A stretch of 64,000 bases of DNA from Prostheceraeus crozeri. Its lineage: Eukaryota; Platyhelminthes; Polycladida; Euryleptidae. Under the pieces are notes generated by a model that was given only the letters and a program-made list of their open reading frames with translations, was not told the origin of the DNA and made no database searches. The stretch lies in assembly GCA_907163375.1 (NCBI GenBank), contig CAJQUW010003381.1:62001-126000 (forward strand), read 5' to 3'. Of this stretch, positions 55,263 to 64,000 are shown piece by piece; position 1 is the stretch's first letter; the number at the start of each line of letters is the position of its first letter. The position numbers were made by a program, and so were the translations under genes.

Positions 55263-55608
55263 GTCAACATTGCATGAAACACAAATCTCGACGGCGCTTG
55301 GCTGCCGTCAATTTCCTCGCTAACGTCTCTTTGGATGGCACATATCGCGATACAAAATGCGCTAGTCTTTTCAACTTTGCATCAAACAAGAACCCTCCAG
55401 AAAGTGATCCTCCACCGGCTCCCGAGGCTCCCGAAATTATTGTACAGGAGCAAGAAGACGCCAAACCAAGATGCGAAGCTTATGACAACCCAATATGCGT
55501 ATCCCCATCTTTGGAGAACGCTCCGACGGTGACTCGATCTGTAAGTGCATCCAATCAAAGACCACAGCAAGTTGAACGGTCACCGCAAGAGGAGCGGCAG
55601 AGTACCAG
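55263..55608 (+). CDS. Cables: Cables exon A (RRRxAAxxFLxNxSLDG motif)
   Basis: Acceptor TTGTCCCACCAG before 55263 and donor CAG|GTGAGA after 55608. The first ATG in the exon is at 55274. It begins MKHKSRRRLAAVNFL; the conserved RRR..A..FL.N.SLDG motif follows immediately. The rest is Pro/Glu/Ser-rich, probably disordered (PPESDPPPAPEAPEIIVQEQ). In vertebrate CABLES the motif also comes right after a basic Met-containing stretch, so this may be the start codon, but an upstream coding exon cannot be excluded. The exon ends in phase 2. Confidence 0.85.
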
Positions 55609-56274
55609 GTGAGAAGGCACTTGCTTTCCGTGAAATGCCGGCATATTTTTGCAGTGGTGGGAATTTACAGTGAATTCTTTTGTAATAACTAATAATTAAT
55701 GGGAAAATGCAATATTTCGTCTTCCGACGCACGAGTACTTTTTCTAAGAGATATATTTCGGCCAATCGCACCTTTCAATTTACAATTGATGTGGATTTCT
55801 TGAATATAATAACATGATTACAAAAAATTAAGTACAGAAATCTTGATAGTTGTCAGTGATTGTCACAATTACATATTTGTAATCATCAAGCTATCGATAT
55901 CATCAATTATTGCCGTAGTAACACAAAAGTTTTTGCAAATAACAAGTTCGAAATTTTGTTTTGTTAATTATCTTTATTTTTCCTCAATGTCATTGCTTCC
56001 GCATTTTTTGTGGTTTGGTATGATTTCTTGGAGTCAGAGTTGGATCTTGCTTGGTTTTTGGCTTCGACGATCTAGGGCTTAAGTGGGCAGGGAGACACCC
56101 CTGTAACTAGCAATGTGTCCGTGATACTTCAGAATCAGCGCTATTGAGCGCATTCCTGATCCTGTGATGCATGGAGATGACACGACACTCTTCAATTCCA
56201 ATGAGCGACTAGCACTCAGCAACGTCAGCGGTTATGTGACGTTCGTAATGAAGACTTACTTATTTTAGTCTCAG

Positions 56275-56965
56275 AATGGGGCGTCCTTCAAAACTCAGAG
56301 TATTCTGCACTCACGACTTAAAGGAGATGATGATCATCATAGCATTAAATGTCAGATAATAGGATCAGAGAACAAGATTCCATCTCCTTCCTTGGATTGG
56401 CGGTTACGGAAGACTTGTCATGGAAACCGTACATCCAGTCCATCAGCAAGCAGGCAGCTCAACGCATTGGTAGTCTCTATCTTGCCGGCAGATGTCTTTC
56501 ACCACAGACTGTCTTAATAAGTTCATTCGTCCTCTGATGGAGTATTGTTGTCATCTGTCGGCAGGCGCCCCACAAACGCATCTTAACCTCCTTGAACGGG
56601 TTGAGAAACGTGTCAAGAATCTTTTGGGTGAAAAACTTGCTAACAAGTTGCAGCCGCTCTCCGTCAGACGGGATGTTGTTTCACTCAGTCTCTTCGACAG
56701 ATACTATTTCGTCAGAAGCAGCTCCACAGTAAGTGAGTGCGCACCCAAATCTAGGATCCTATCCAAAAGCACACGCAGAGCTAATGCACTCACATGCTAC
56801 CATGTGAGCTTAGAACGCGCACATACTGTGAGTCGCTCGAAAAGCTATTTTGTTTGCACAGCGCAGCTTTGGAATCAGCTTCCTCAGACCACTTTCCATG
56901 ACCAATGGAATCTTGATACTTTCAAGAGGCGTGCGAATAGGTTTCTGATGGGAACAGCTTAATCA
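56275..56965 (+). mobile_element. LINE 3' fragment (Jockey/CR1-superfamily-like) in Cables intron 1
   Basis: Two plus-strand frames carry the C-terminal part of a LINE reverse transcriptase. They read SISFLGLAVTEDLSWKPYIQ, IRPLMEYCCHLSAGAPQTHL, LLERVEKRVKNLLG, LSVRRDVVSLSLFDRYYF and AQLWNQLPQTTF...FKRRANRFL. This is the conserved RT thumb/tail of the Jockey/CR1 group. It changes frame near 56510 and lacks the 5' end and endonuclease, so it is a 5'-truncated dead copy. It sits in the gene's sense orientation. Confidence 0.9.
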
Positions 56966-58971
56966 GATTAGAAGATCTATTTTTGTTTTATTTGTTCGAA
57001 ATAATACAATTTATTGCTTTTTCATTGAGTAACTCCTAGCTTCGTTCATGGCTCACAGCTGTGCTAGGGGTGAAAATTCTGCAAAAAAAATGCAGAGTAT
57101 TGTTGACAGGATTTATTTCGTTGCAATATGACACAGATGCAAACGAACCGGGGTTAAGGAGCTTAATAAGGACCATGTCCCTTGTCAGCTGAATAGAGTG
57201 TCCGTGCATGCCTGCATTCATTGTAACATGTCATAGCCTCCAAGGGTGGTGCAGGGCCATTGATTGTGCATAGTTTGTGGATTGGGTTAGAATGCTGCTA
57301 CTCTGGGTTCCGCTTCACACCTTCGATTTCTCTGTACGACATGTATTAAAGGGAATATCCTGGCCTCGGTCTCTATTTCAATTTGATCGAATTGGAAACC
57401 GTGACCGATTCTGTGGGTAGTCTCTTCGCCGTCTGATCTGATGCGTTTGTCTCCTTCTAAGTAGGATCCTCGGAAAGTTTTTCTTCGAAATAAATTTTGT
57501 ACTCTGAGCACATGAAAAATGTGAAAATGAAACACAGTCCGGATGAAGCAATTGCTTAACATAAAAACCCTTTTCTTAATATTCTACTTTAGTCACGATT
57601 TGTTCATTACAAATCCGCAGTTTCTCATATTTTTCTCGCGCTAACTCAGGTATGAAAGATAGCATGTTTAGTAGTATCATGAAATGTCAATCATGCTCAG
57701 TAAATGAACTCAAAATTGCAAGAAAAGAAAGCGGGACAATAGGTGGAGATGTGACTGTATATGCAAATAATGTAAAGAGAAATCCACAATCAAGCTTCAT
57801 TTACCCGACGCTTCTCGTTCATCAGGAAGAAGGATCGTATGAATGAATCATCAATTTCAATCTGCTTGTTTGAACAACTTGAGCAGCACTCTAAGGTATA
57901 AAAGCATAACTCGGTGCAAAATTTCAGATTAGATTGACTACGGACAGTGCTACATAGATTTTCTGGTGTTTGCAATGGATTAGAACTAGCTTCAATTGCT
58001 ACGAGGAATTGCAGGGGGTCTGCATGCTCGTGATTCCCAGTTATGTACGCTTCATGCAGGCCCAAATGCTTTTATTGCGACGAAAAATCTTCTTATTGGA
58101 ATTGTATAGTAGTCGGCGATCTTCTATTTTGATGAATACAAAATTGTCTGTAAACTGAAGGAGAGATATTTTTCTTACATGGAGGAAAATTGATGAATGA
58201 AAGATCCAGTTAAATAGCAGGCCTAAATGAAGTCATTAATGCAGTTCGGCTGCGGGGCATTTTGTCAAATTCTGCCATGCGAAAATGTATTTGGAGAGGA
58301 TAATTCCAGTCATGGTCAGACAGTATCAGGCAAAATGCTTCACATAATGCTAATGCAGTTTTAATTAATCGAGTGCCATTGAAGCATCGGATGAGGAAAA
58401 TTCGGATTTCTGAACACTCAGCTAGTAGGTGTGGACGCTGATGTGATCAGTTAGGATTAATGAGTGTTGATTCTCTCAAGCATCTATTTTTGACCAATGG
58501 CATGAATTGCTATTCTCTGTATTCAGGATCAGCAATAAGTCAATGAAGCGGAACTTTGTTAAGAAATGCTGCTTCTGTAAGTAGAGATAAGATAACACAC
58601 CGGATGATATTATTCAACTACGAGTATGTTCCTCAAAGTACGAAATCGCCACTAAATTTGAACTGTAACCAAGAGACTAAATCCTCTTTTGACATTTAAA
58701 TCTTTTGTACCATTGAAAGACCAATGAAGCTACCTATAAGGAATGTTAAGCTTTTGAACGGGAAGTAGGATTTTTTTGTCAGCATGTACATATAGATCGT
58801 ATAGATCGTGCATGCACATGTAAGTGTCGTAAATTATCGTTGTCTTAAAATTTCAATCATGTTCCCCATCCTAAGACTTATGCCTGCTATGTGAAAAATA
58901 CATACATGTGTTTGTTTAGACCGTTTGCTATAACTTCAAATTCTTTACTAATCTTAAAAATGCTTTTTCAG

Positions 58972-59021
58972 GAGACGAACTCGGACGAAGTCGTTTACGA
59001 AGAAGAGCTTTGAATCACTAT
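58972..59021 (+). CDS. Cables: Cables exon B (50 bp)
   Basis: Acceptor TGCTTTTTCAG before 58972 and donor CTAT|GTAAGC after 59021. In the phase left by exon A it reads RRTRTKSFTKKSFESL. The basic run then S-F-E-S-L aligns with RRRLISQRSSLETL of CABLES, a region with kinase-site character. It ends in phase 1. Confidence 0.78.
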
Positions 59022-59109
59022 GTAAGCTACAGAATCACGAACCACGTATTATGTGCAACGTTTACGTATCAACGTTTTGTGAAATATAACGGAAATAAAT
59101 ATTATGGAT

Positions 59110-61240
59110 TTATTTTATATATAATATAATAAAATATATAAGATAATACAATGCAATGATATCGTTATATAAATATCTGTAGAGTCGACATAGAAGGACT
59201 GTAATAGCTCACTTTCACATTGCACGTAAAATAGACAGCATCGCTTCTATTGCACTTGAAGTTCTTAAGTTTACGTGTCAGCTGTGCCAATGTCAACATA
59301 GATGTCATATAGAGAACCATTTATTGTCTGTTTCCATAAGCATCAACGCAGCGTAATAAAGACAGCAAAATTTCGTTGATGAAATAGTGCCACCAGGACT
59401 CGTTTGTCTACTAAGAACCTGATTTCATCGAGGCATGTCAACCGAACATTGATTGGAAACATGAGCGCTTTGTCCAGTGTCAGCCGTGATATAGGCCTAT
59501 AACCTGGTTTCACGGCTACCTGTGTTCTGCCTTTGAGAAGGACTCCTGTGAGTGGAAACGTTGGCTGTAACTTGCAGGGTTTTCTTTATTTTGCTTACTT
59601 CATGGCTTACAGATATATCCTGGAGAACTATAACGCGTTTTGAACAAATAGAATTTCCTCCCACATTCCACTATCAACTATAATTAGAAGATGTTTACCG
59701 CGGCAGAATTTATAGCTCCTTTCAATAGGTGGCCAGATTATTCACAAGAAACTACGGGACAACGAAGGTTTGATTTCTAAAAACTGTAATTACATTCAAC
59801 ATACGGATTCCCGCGCATTACAGGGAATTCAAATTAGATGCATGAAGATAGAACTACGGTACATCTAATTCGAAATTATAACCTGGAGTCCTTCGACACA
59901 TGCTGCTTGTACTTTTCGCTAGATGCAATTTGTCGTAACATGCGTTCGTCTTTCAATAGTTTGTCTTAGAAAGCGGAACACTCTTAGGCGAAATTTACCT
60001 TGACAAACAGTATTGCACGCATTGTTGAAGCACCAAGCATAGACTTTTTGTGTACAAGTGGCATTCATCAGCAGCAAAAACACTCGTTCAACTGGTACCG
60101 GTGTTCTAGAGAAAGAGACATTATAAACTCAACAGATTTCAACAGATTAGGAAAATTGACCATTTTCACCTGCAGTTCTGAGTATTTACGTTTGTATTTG
60201 AGTAAAAACTGCTCTTATAAAGAATTTCATCAGAATGATAAGAATGAGCAAAATCAATTATTAAGATATTTCTGGAAGTTGAGATGTCCTCAAGCTCGGT
60301 CTGAACGGGATGTAACGTCGTGCACCGATGTGAAAGTAGATTTTAGACACGAATGTGTACCTGCTATTAAGGCATTAAAAGTAGATTTAAATTTCGTCTG
60401 TAGCACTTATGGTTATAAGCGGTATCATGGAAATGTGATCACAGCTTTCAGTATTGCAATTGCAGCACTTCCAAATATGCGATGTAAAAATGAGTTGAGA
60501 TATCGATATTTATTATGTTGATAAGTATCATCAATAATTGAATGAAGGGAAAATTTTGAAAATGCATTGTAGAATCTGTGCGTGAAATAATGCAGAAGTT
60601 GAATGAATGTGTAATTTATTTGGTAATGATTGATTTATGTCAAACTCGATGCGATTTCAGTCAACTTCATAGCAAGAAGACGACGGATTAGTTCTACAGA
60701 TACATGGAACAGCGGCTGGAGTATTGGGCTACTTAGTATGAAAGTAGATGCATTAGACTTCCTCATGACCGGGCACACTGATATTATGTTTACAATTGTA
60801 AAATGCTTGAATATAAGTTGGAGTGCATCTTGGGCATGAATTTTCTGCCCATGCGCTTTCCTACATACTCTCACAATTTACTGGAGAATTTGCGTGAAAT
60901 CAAAAATAATATTTTTCTGCTAATACAATTGGATAAATGAATATTGTGCATAAAATCAGGGTTCTCGGCCATTACTCGTACTTGATTTGTGACTGCAAAT
61001 CAATATAGTTTGTTGCAAAAATTACTTGCTCATTCATAAAATTTGATTTGTGTATCATCTACTTATTGATGTAGCCTCATAGTAGTAGTTAAGTTAATGA
61101 AAAGAAGAATGAAAATTTATAAAATATCTCAACGAGCAAAAATAGTTTCGGAAAAACATGGTGATTTCCCTGTAAGGTAGTAGTGGATTTTGCTCATCTG
61201 ATGAATATTAAATAGAAACCAATCTAACGTATTTCTCATT
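59110..61240. other. Cables intron 2, no further features
   Basis: An AT-only run lies at 59110-59160. A 173-codon plus frame at 60000-60521 has no family resemblance and lies inside the intron. No transposon ends are recognised. Confidence 0.4.
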
Positions 61241-61247
61241 TCCACAG

Positions 61248-61383
61248 TCCGAAACAGGCATCGCTCGAATTCGACTTCCGCTTCCAATGATTCATACACG
61301 GAATTATCATCAGTTGTTTCCCCACGAAATGTAATATGCTTGTCAACTGGGGCAAATCGGCGAGACCGCAATCGACGAGATAG
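61248..61383 (+). CDS. Cables: Cables exon C (136 bp)
   Basis: Acceptor TCATTTCCACAG before 61248; donor GATAG|GTCAGA after 61383. It reads FRNRHRSNSTSASNDSYTEL, then SSVVSPRNVICLSTGANRRD, ending RNRRDR with the last codon split. It is Ser/Arg-rich, as is the matching variable part of CABLES. The donor is a little weak, but reading on without splicing meets a stop at 61420, and the phase fits exon D exactly. Confidence 0.72.
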
Positions 61384-61440
61384 GTCAGAACTCCATGCCT
61401 TAAATTTGAGTCACATTTTGTAGCTATGTTTGTTTTTCAG

Positions 61441-61515
61441 GGTGGTCCTAGTAACTGTACAGCGAACACCTTTCGGAGTATTCTCAGTTCTGCCATTCCA
61501 AAAATTGGCCACTAA
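61441..61515 (+). CDS. Cables: Cables exon D (FSVLPF core)
   Basis: Acceptor TTTGTTTTTCAG before 61441 and donor ACTAA|GTGAGT after 61515. With the split Arg from exon C it reads RVVLVTVQRTPFGVFSVLPF, then QKLAT. It corresponds to the most conserved mid-protein block of CABLES (RIVLISGRRSFCSIFSVLPY). It ends in phase 2; the next exon is not identified before 64000. Confidence 0.85.
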   Translation, partial: GGPSNCTANTFRSILSSAIPKIGH

Positions 61516-62070
61516 GTGAGTTGCTGCGTGAACCAGTAAGATGAAGTTGATCAAATCAAAATGTCATTTTAGTTATTTCTAGTTTACTAAATGCTATTTT
61601 ACAGATGAATTTAGTAATTTCTAAGATCAATGCAAAATCAGTAAAAAGAATGAGATGGGTAGGGGTTCGTAATTACAGAATGCTGCTTTATTTGCTGATC
61701 AATGTTTTGAAGGAAAACATATTCTGAGCTCTGACGAAATGTATTTGGCAAAAGCATAGTCAATTTGCGCGCGAACTTTCGTGGATTCAGACGTTAGGAA
61801 GAGCATCCGAAGTTAAAAAATCAACTGGGTAAAATGTATTTGAGCTTTCATCATTTGCTAGGCTAAGTTGTAATCATGAACGCCCTTATATAAGGCCTGT
61901 CGTGATGCTAATTGCAAATAGTGCATGGAATTCTTGGATTCGGGAGAGGTTCTACTGATGTTTATGTCATATTGTGCAAAAGTATCGCTTTCATATAGAT
62001 TGCGAAATTAAAATGCATGTATGTAATGGGCCTTGATAAATGTGCAAATATGTCACTATTATATTTACTG
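61516..62070. other. Start of Cables intron 4, nothing recognised
   Basis: AT-rich sequence without coding or repeat structure I can assign. The next Cables exon was looked for and not found with a convincing match. Confidence 0.35.
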
Positions 62071-62280
62071 GCGCTTTGGCCTTGTGGTAGAGTGTTTGCT
62101 ATGCGTCCGGGAGACCTTGTTTCAAACCTTGATCTGGTCAAACCTGAGACTTTACAAACAGGTGCGCTCTGCATTCTTGCTAAACACTGAGCACAAAAAG
62201 AATGAGAGTGGATAAATAACAACTCGGCCACATGGAAGAAAGGCTGCGTGCCTGATGTGCTTCTGAGTATAAATACTGTT
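62071..62280 (+). repeat. tRNA-derived SINE, best copy
   Basis: The 5' part is tRNA-like: an A-box region TGGCCTTGTGGTAGAGTG and, about 45 bases on, a B-box-like GTTTCAAACCTTGATC, the internal Pol III promoter layout. The 3' part (TAAACACTGAGCACAAAAAG, AACTCGGCCACATGGAAG, TGCTTCTGAGTATAAATA) is unrelated to tRNA and is shared by two other copies in this window (54188-54287 and 440-625). It lies in a Cables intron. Confidence 0.85.
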
Positions 62281-62797
62281 CATTTATTTTATCATTCTAC
62301 TTTTGAGAACATATTTATAGAATGGCTACTCTGGGTCATGGTACGATACTATAATTTCTTTGTTCAAGGCACGCATGCAATGTGAGCCCCATCATTCACA
62401 ATGCATAAAAAAAGCTATTAATAAAGTTCGATAAACGGTCAACCGTAGGAGTTCGATTAAATGGAATTCTTGTGGATTTGTAGCGATTGATCGATTTATC
62501 ATTTTGCAGCGCGAGTACAAGCATGTGCAGGGTATCATATTATGATACTAACTTGTCATTTAATTCAGTGGCCTATTTATTGAAACCACTAAAAATTCTC
62601 GTCAGCTCATGTATCGTGATTTTGCTTCGGCGCATTTACCGGTCATGTTGAGTTTCAAATATTTTCTAATGCAATAATAAATTTTACATAATGCCTACAA
62701 TATAATACTTATGGCCTAATGATATTCCGCACTTATTTTGTGTAATGTTGTGGACCTCGGTTGTGGAGGAAAGACTATATCTACGATATACGTGCTC

Positions 62798-64000
62798 CAC
62801 GCCCGTGATTACTCCTCAAATCCTCAAAAATTCCTCAAATATAGCTTAACTATGAGAAATTCCTCAAATACGACACACTACAGACTAAATGTCGGATAAT
62901 GTATTGTTTTTTGGCGAATGGCGATGATATGTAAACTTCCAAACAAGAAGCTAAGATAGAATCCTATAACATGTACCCTACATCCATGCTGCTAATCATG
63001 AATCACTCATGATTTATTTCTTTTCTTTTTCTTCTCTCATGATTTATAACTTGATGATTTTTCTCTCACACTCTTGGTAGATTTTAGATAGCGTAATCCC
63101 GCTGTGCTAGCTAGATCTGATATTTTGATTGGAAACAGTTCTGTCCTTTTATCATCTGAATGGGCAGACTGTTAAGTAGAATCTTTTCAATATATAAATG
63201 ATAATAATTTTGAAAAGAGCGACTTACTCACCAATTCATTCCACATGAGGAGAAGAGAACCGTTGCTTGTCCTTCTAGTAAGTATTTTTAAATTTCTAGA
63301 CATTTTAGGATATAATGATTTTCTTTTAGCCATGTCATATTTAGCACATCAAAAATTAACCAGTCGTTAGCTTGTTACCTTGACGCACTTTGTTGCGTTG
63401 AATGTCGTTTTCATTTCTGCAAGCTACAGGGCTGCAGATGTTCCGGTTCCTCTGGACTTATTTTGTTAAGCAGAGAAGTTGTCCGAAGTTATTGTCTGTC
63501 GAACTCACTCATTAAATGCTTTCTAGTATTTAATGAGTGAAACACTGCGATCAACCTACAGAAATTGTATATTTGAACACTGCAATTTTTTACTTCTAAC
63601 TTCTAACTAATAATATTGCTTAGAATTCCAACAATAAAATGCGACTATATGGCTGCTAAATGCATGCCATATGCTTCCATATCCATTATATGATAACATA
63701 TAGGTAGCCCAGCACACTTGGATTTCAGTGCTCTTATCAACTGTAGCGTTTGTTTCACTCACTCTCTTCCATTTTATTTCCGCTGAATATGAACACATCC
63801 GACGGGGTAAAGCGTCCCTAAATTTAGTGTTTATCTGCCTCCTGGTCACTAGCGTGTGGGGGTTGGAAGCTTATGAGGCTCTGCTATCCCATGAGTCTGC
63901 AGCTACGTTTTCCAGGGTCTGCCGACCGACATTTATCCTGGATGAATTATTCACGTATAGATCGATTTCATAATTTGCTGAACACAGGTTGGTGTGAAAT
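62798..64000. mobile_element. Second copy of the CAGGCCTG element, cut by the window end
   Basis: It starts CACGCCCGTGATTACTCCTC, close to the CAGGCCTGTGATTACTCCTC end at 23008. It shares long interior blocks with that copy, e.g. CTGCAAGCTACAGGGCTGCAG (63417 versus 23296) and GTTTTCCAGGGT..TGC (63907 versus 23867). It has its own insertions and deletions, and the right end is outside the window. No transposase is seen. Confidence 0.85.

Larger units (their letters stand above)
55263..61515 (+). other. Cables: Cables gene (Cdk5 and Abl enzyme substrate), 5' part, four exons
   Basis: Four exons with compatible splice phases: 55263-55608, 58972-59021, 61248-61383 and 61441-61515. Joined translation gives SRRRLAAVNFLANVSLDG (vertebrate CABLES: RRRQAALSFLTNISLDG), then RRTRTKSFTKKSFESLF (CABLES: RRRLISQRSSLETL), then RVVLVTVQRTPFGVFSVLPF (CABLES: RIVLISGRRSFCSIFSVLPY). 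Three collinear matches identify the family. CABLES proteins link Cdk and Abl kinases and carry a C-terminal cyclin-box-like domain; those exons must lie beyond 64000. Introns are 3363, 2226 and 57 bp; the last is remarkably short. Intron 1 contains a LINE fragment. Confidence 0.88.

Noticed and set aside
60000-60521. 173-codon open frame in Cables intron 2
   Set aside because: No family motif, biased composition, no splice signals and no repeat match; a long chance frame in an intron is the simpler reading.
62071-62150. Functional tRNA gene
   Set aside because: The A- and B-box-like segments do not fold into a full cloverleaf with paired acceptor ends, and the sequence continues into a repeated non-tRNA tail, so it is a SINE.
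62500-62545. Possible next Cables exon after TTTTGCAG at 62515
   Set aside because: The short reading that follows has no resemblance to the CABLES block expected next and no clear donor.
63728-63973. Open frame near the window end
   Set aside because: It lies within the second CAGGCCTG element copy, and the corresponding part of the first copy is not open.

Overview
The window is repeat-rich, AT-rich animal DNA, not bacterial: coding exons are short, split by GT/AG introns and sparse, and most recognisable sequence is transposable elements. The host genes are a Cables-type gene (Cdk5 and Abl enzyme substrate) and two U1/matrin-type zinc-finger paralogs. Frequent TAGGCCTA-like octamers, hAT, BEL and Ty3/Gypsy elements, rosa-type mariner and a tRNA-derived SINE fit a marine invertebrate. 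An echinoderm or other invertebrate deuterostome is my guess, and it is not proven by the sequence.

Layout. 1-5.7 kb: an old non-autonomous hAT element (67-1699) carrying a reverse SINE, then about 4 kb in which I recognise nothing. 5.7-12.8 kb: a young Ty3/Gypsy element with near-identical LTRs, a Gag with an internal repeat, and a long GC-rich C-terminal extension that ends in an SGNH/GDSL-esterase-like domain. 12.8-16.8 kb: mostly unassignable, with one LINE scrap. 16.8-22.2 kb: an old reverse-strand BEL/Pao pol split by two hAT-like elements, one of which holds a large palindrome. 22.5-37.1 kb: a second, better preserved reverse-strand BEL/Pao element with both LTRs and a 5-bp target duplication. 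It is swollen by three direct insertions (a 1.8-kb CAGGCCTG element, a 3.5-kb hAT and a 2.9-kb pogo element), and the hAT itself carries a DD41D mariner.

37-51 kb: two paralogous zinc-finger genes (40249-40983 and 49532-50242) separated by a Crypton-like tyrosine recombinase gene, a dead Tc1 element and several hairpin MITEs. 51.4-52.7 kb: a hAT with a perfect 8-bp duplication. 54-55 kb: a SINE piece and a small hAT MITE. 55.3-61.5 kb: four exons of the Cables gene on the plus strand, with a LINE fragment in intron 1; the rest of the gene, including the cyclin-box exons, must lie beyond the window. 62-64 kb: the best SINE copy and a second copy of the CAGGCCTG element, cut by the window edge.

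The host genes are not an operon or pathway. The zinc-finger pair is a local duplication, and Cables is an independent neighbour. The notable biology is in the mobile elements: the esterase-like domain on a Gypsy polyprotein, the Gag internal repeat, a four-element nest whose insertion order can be read from target duplications, and a tyrosine recombinase that keeps its catalytic residues.
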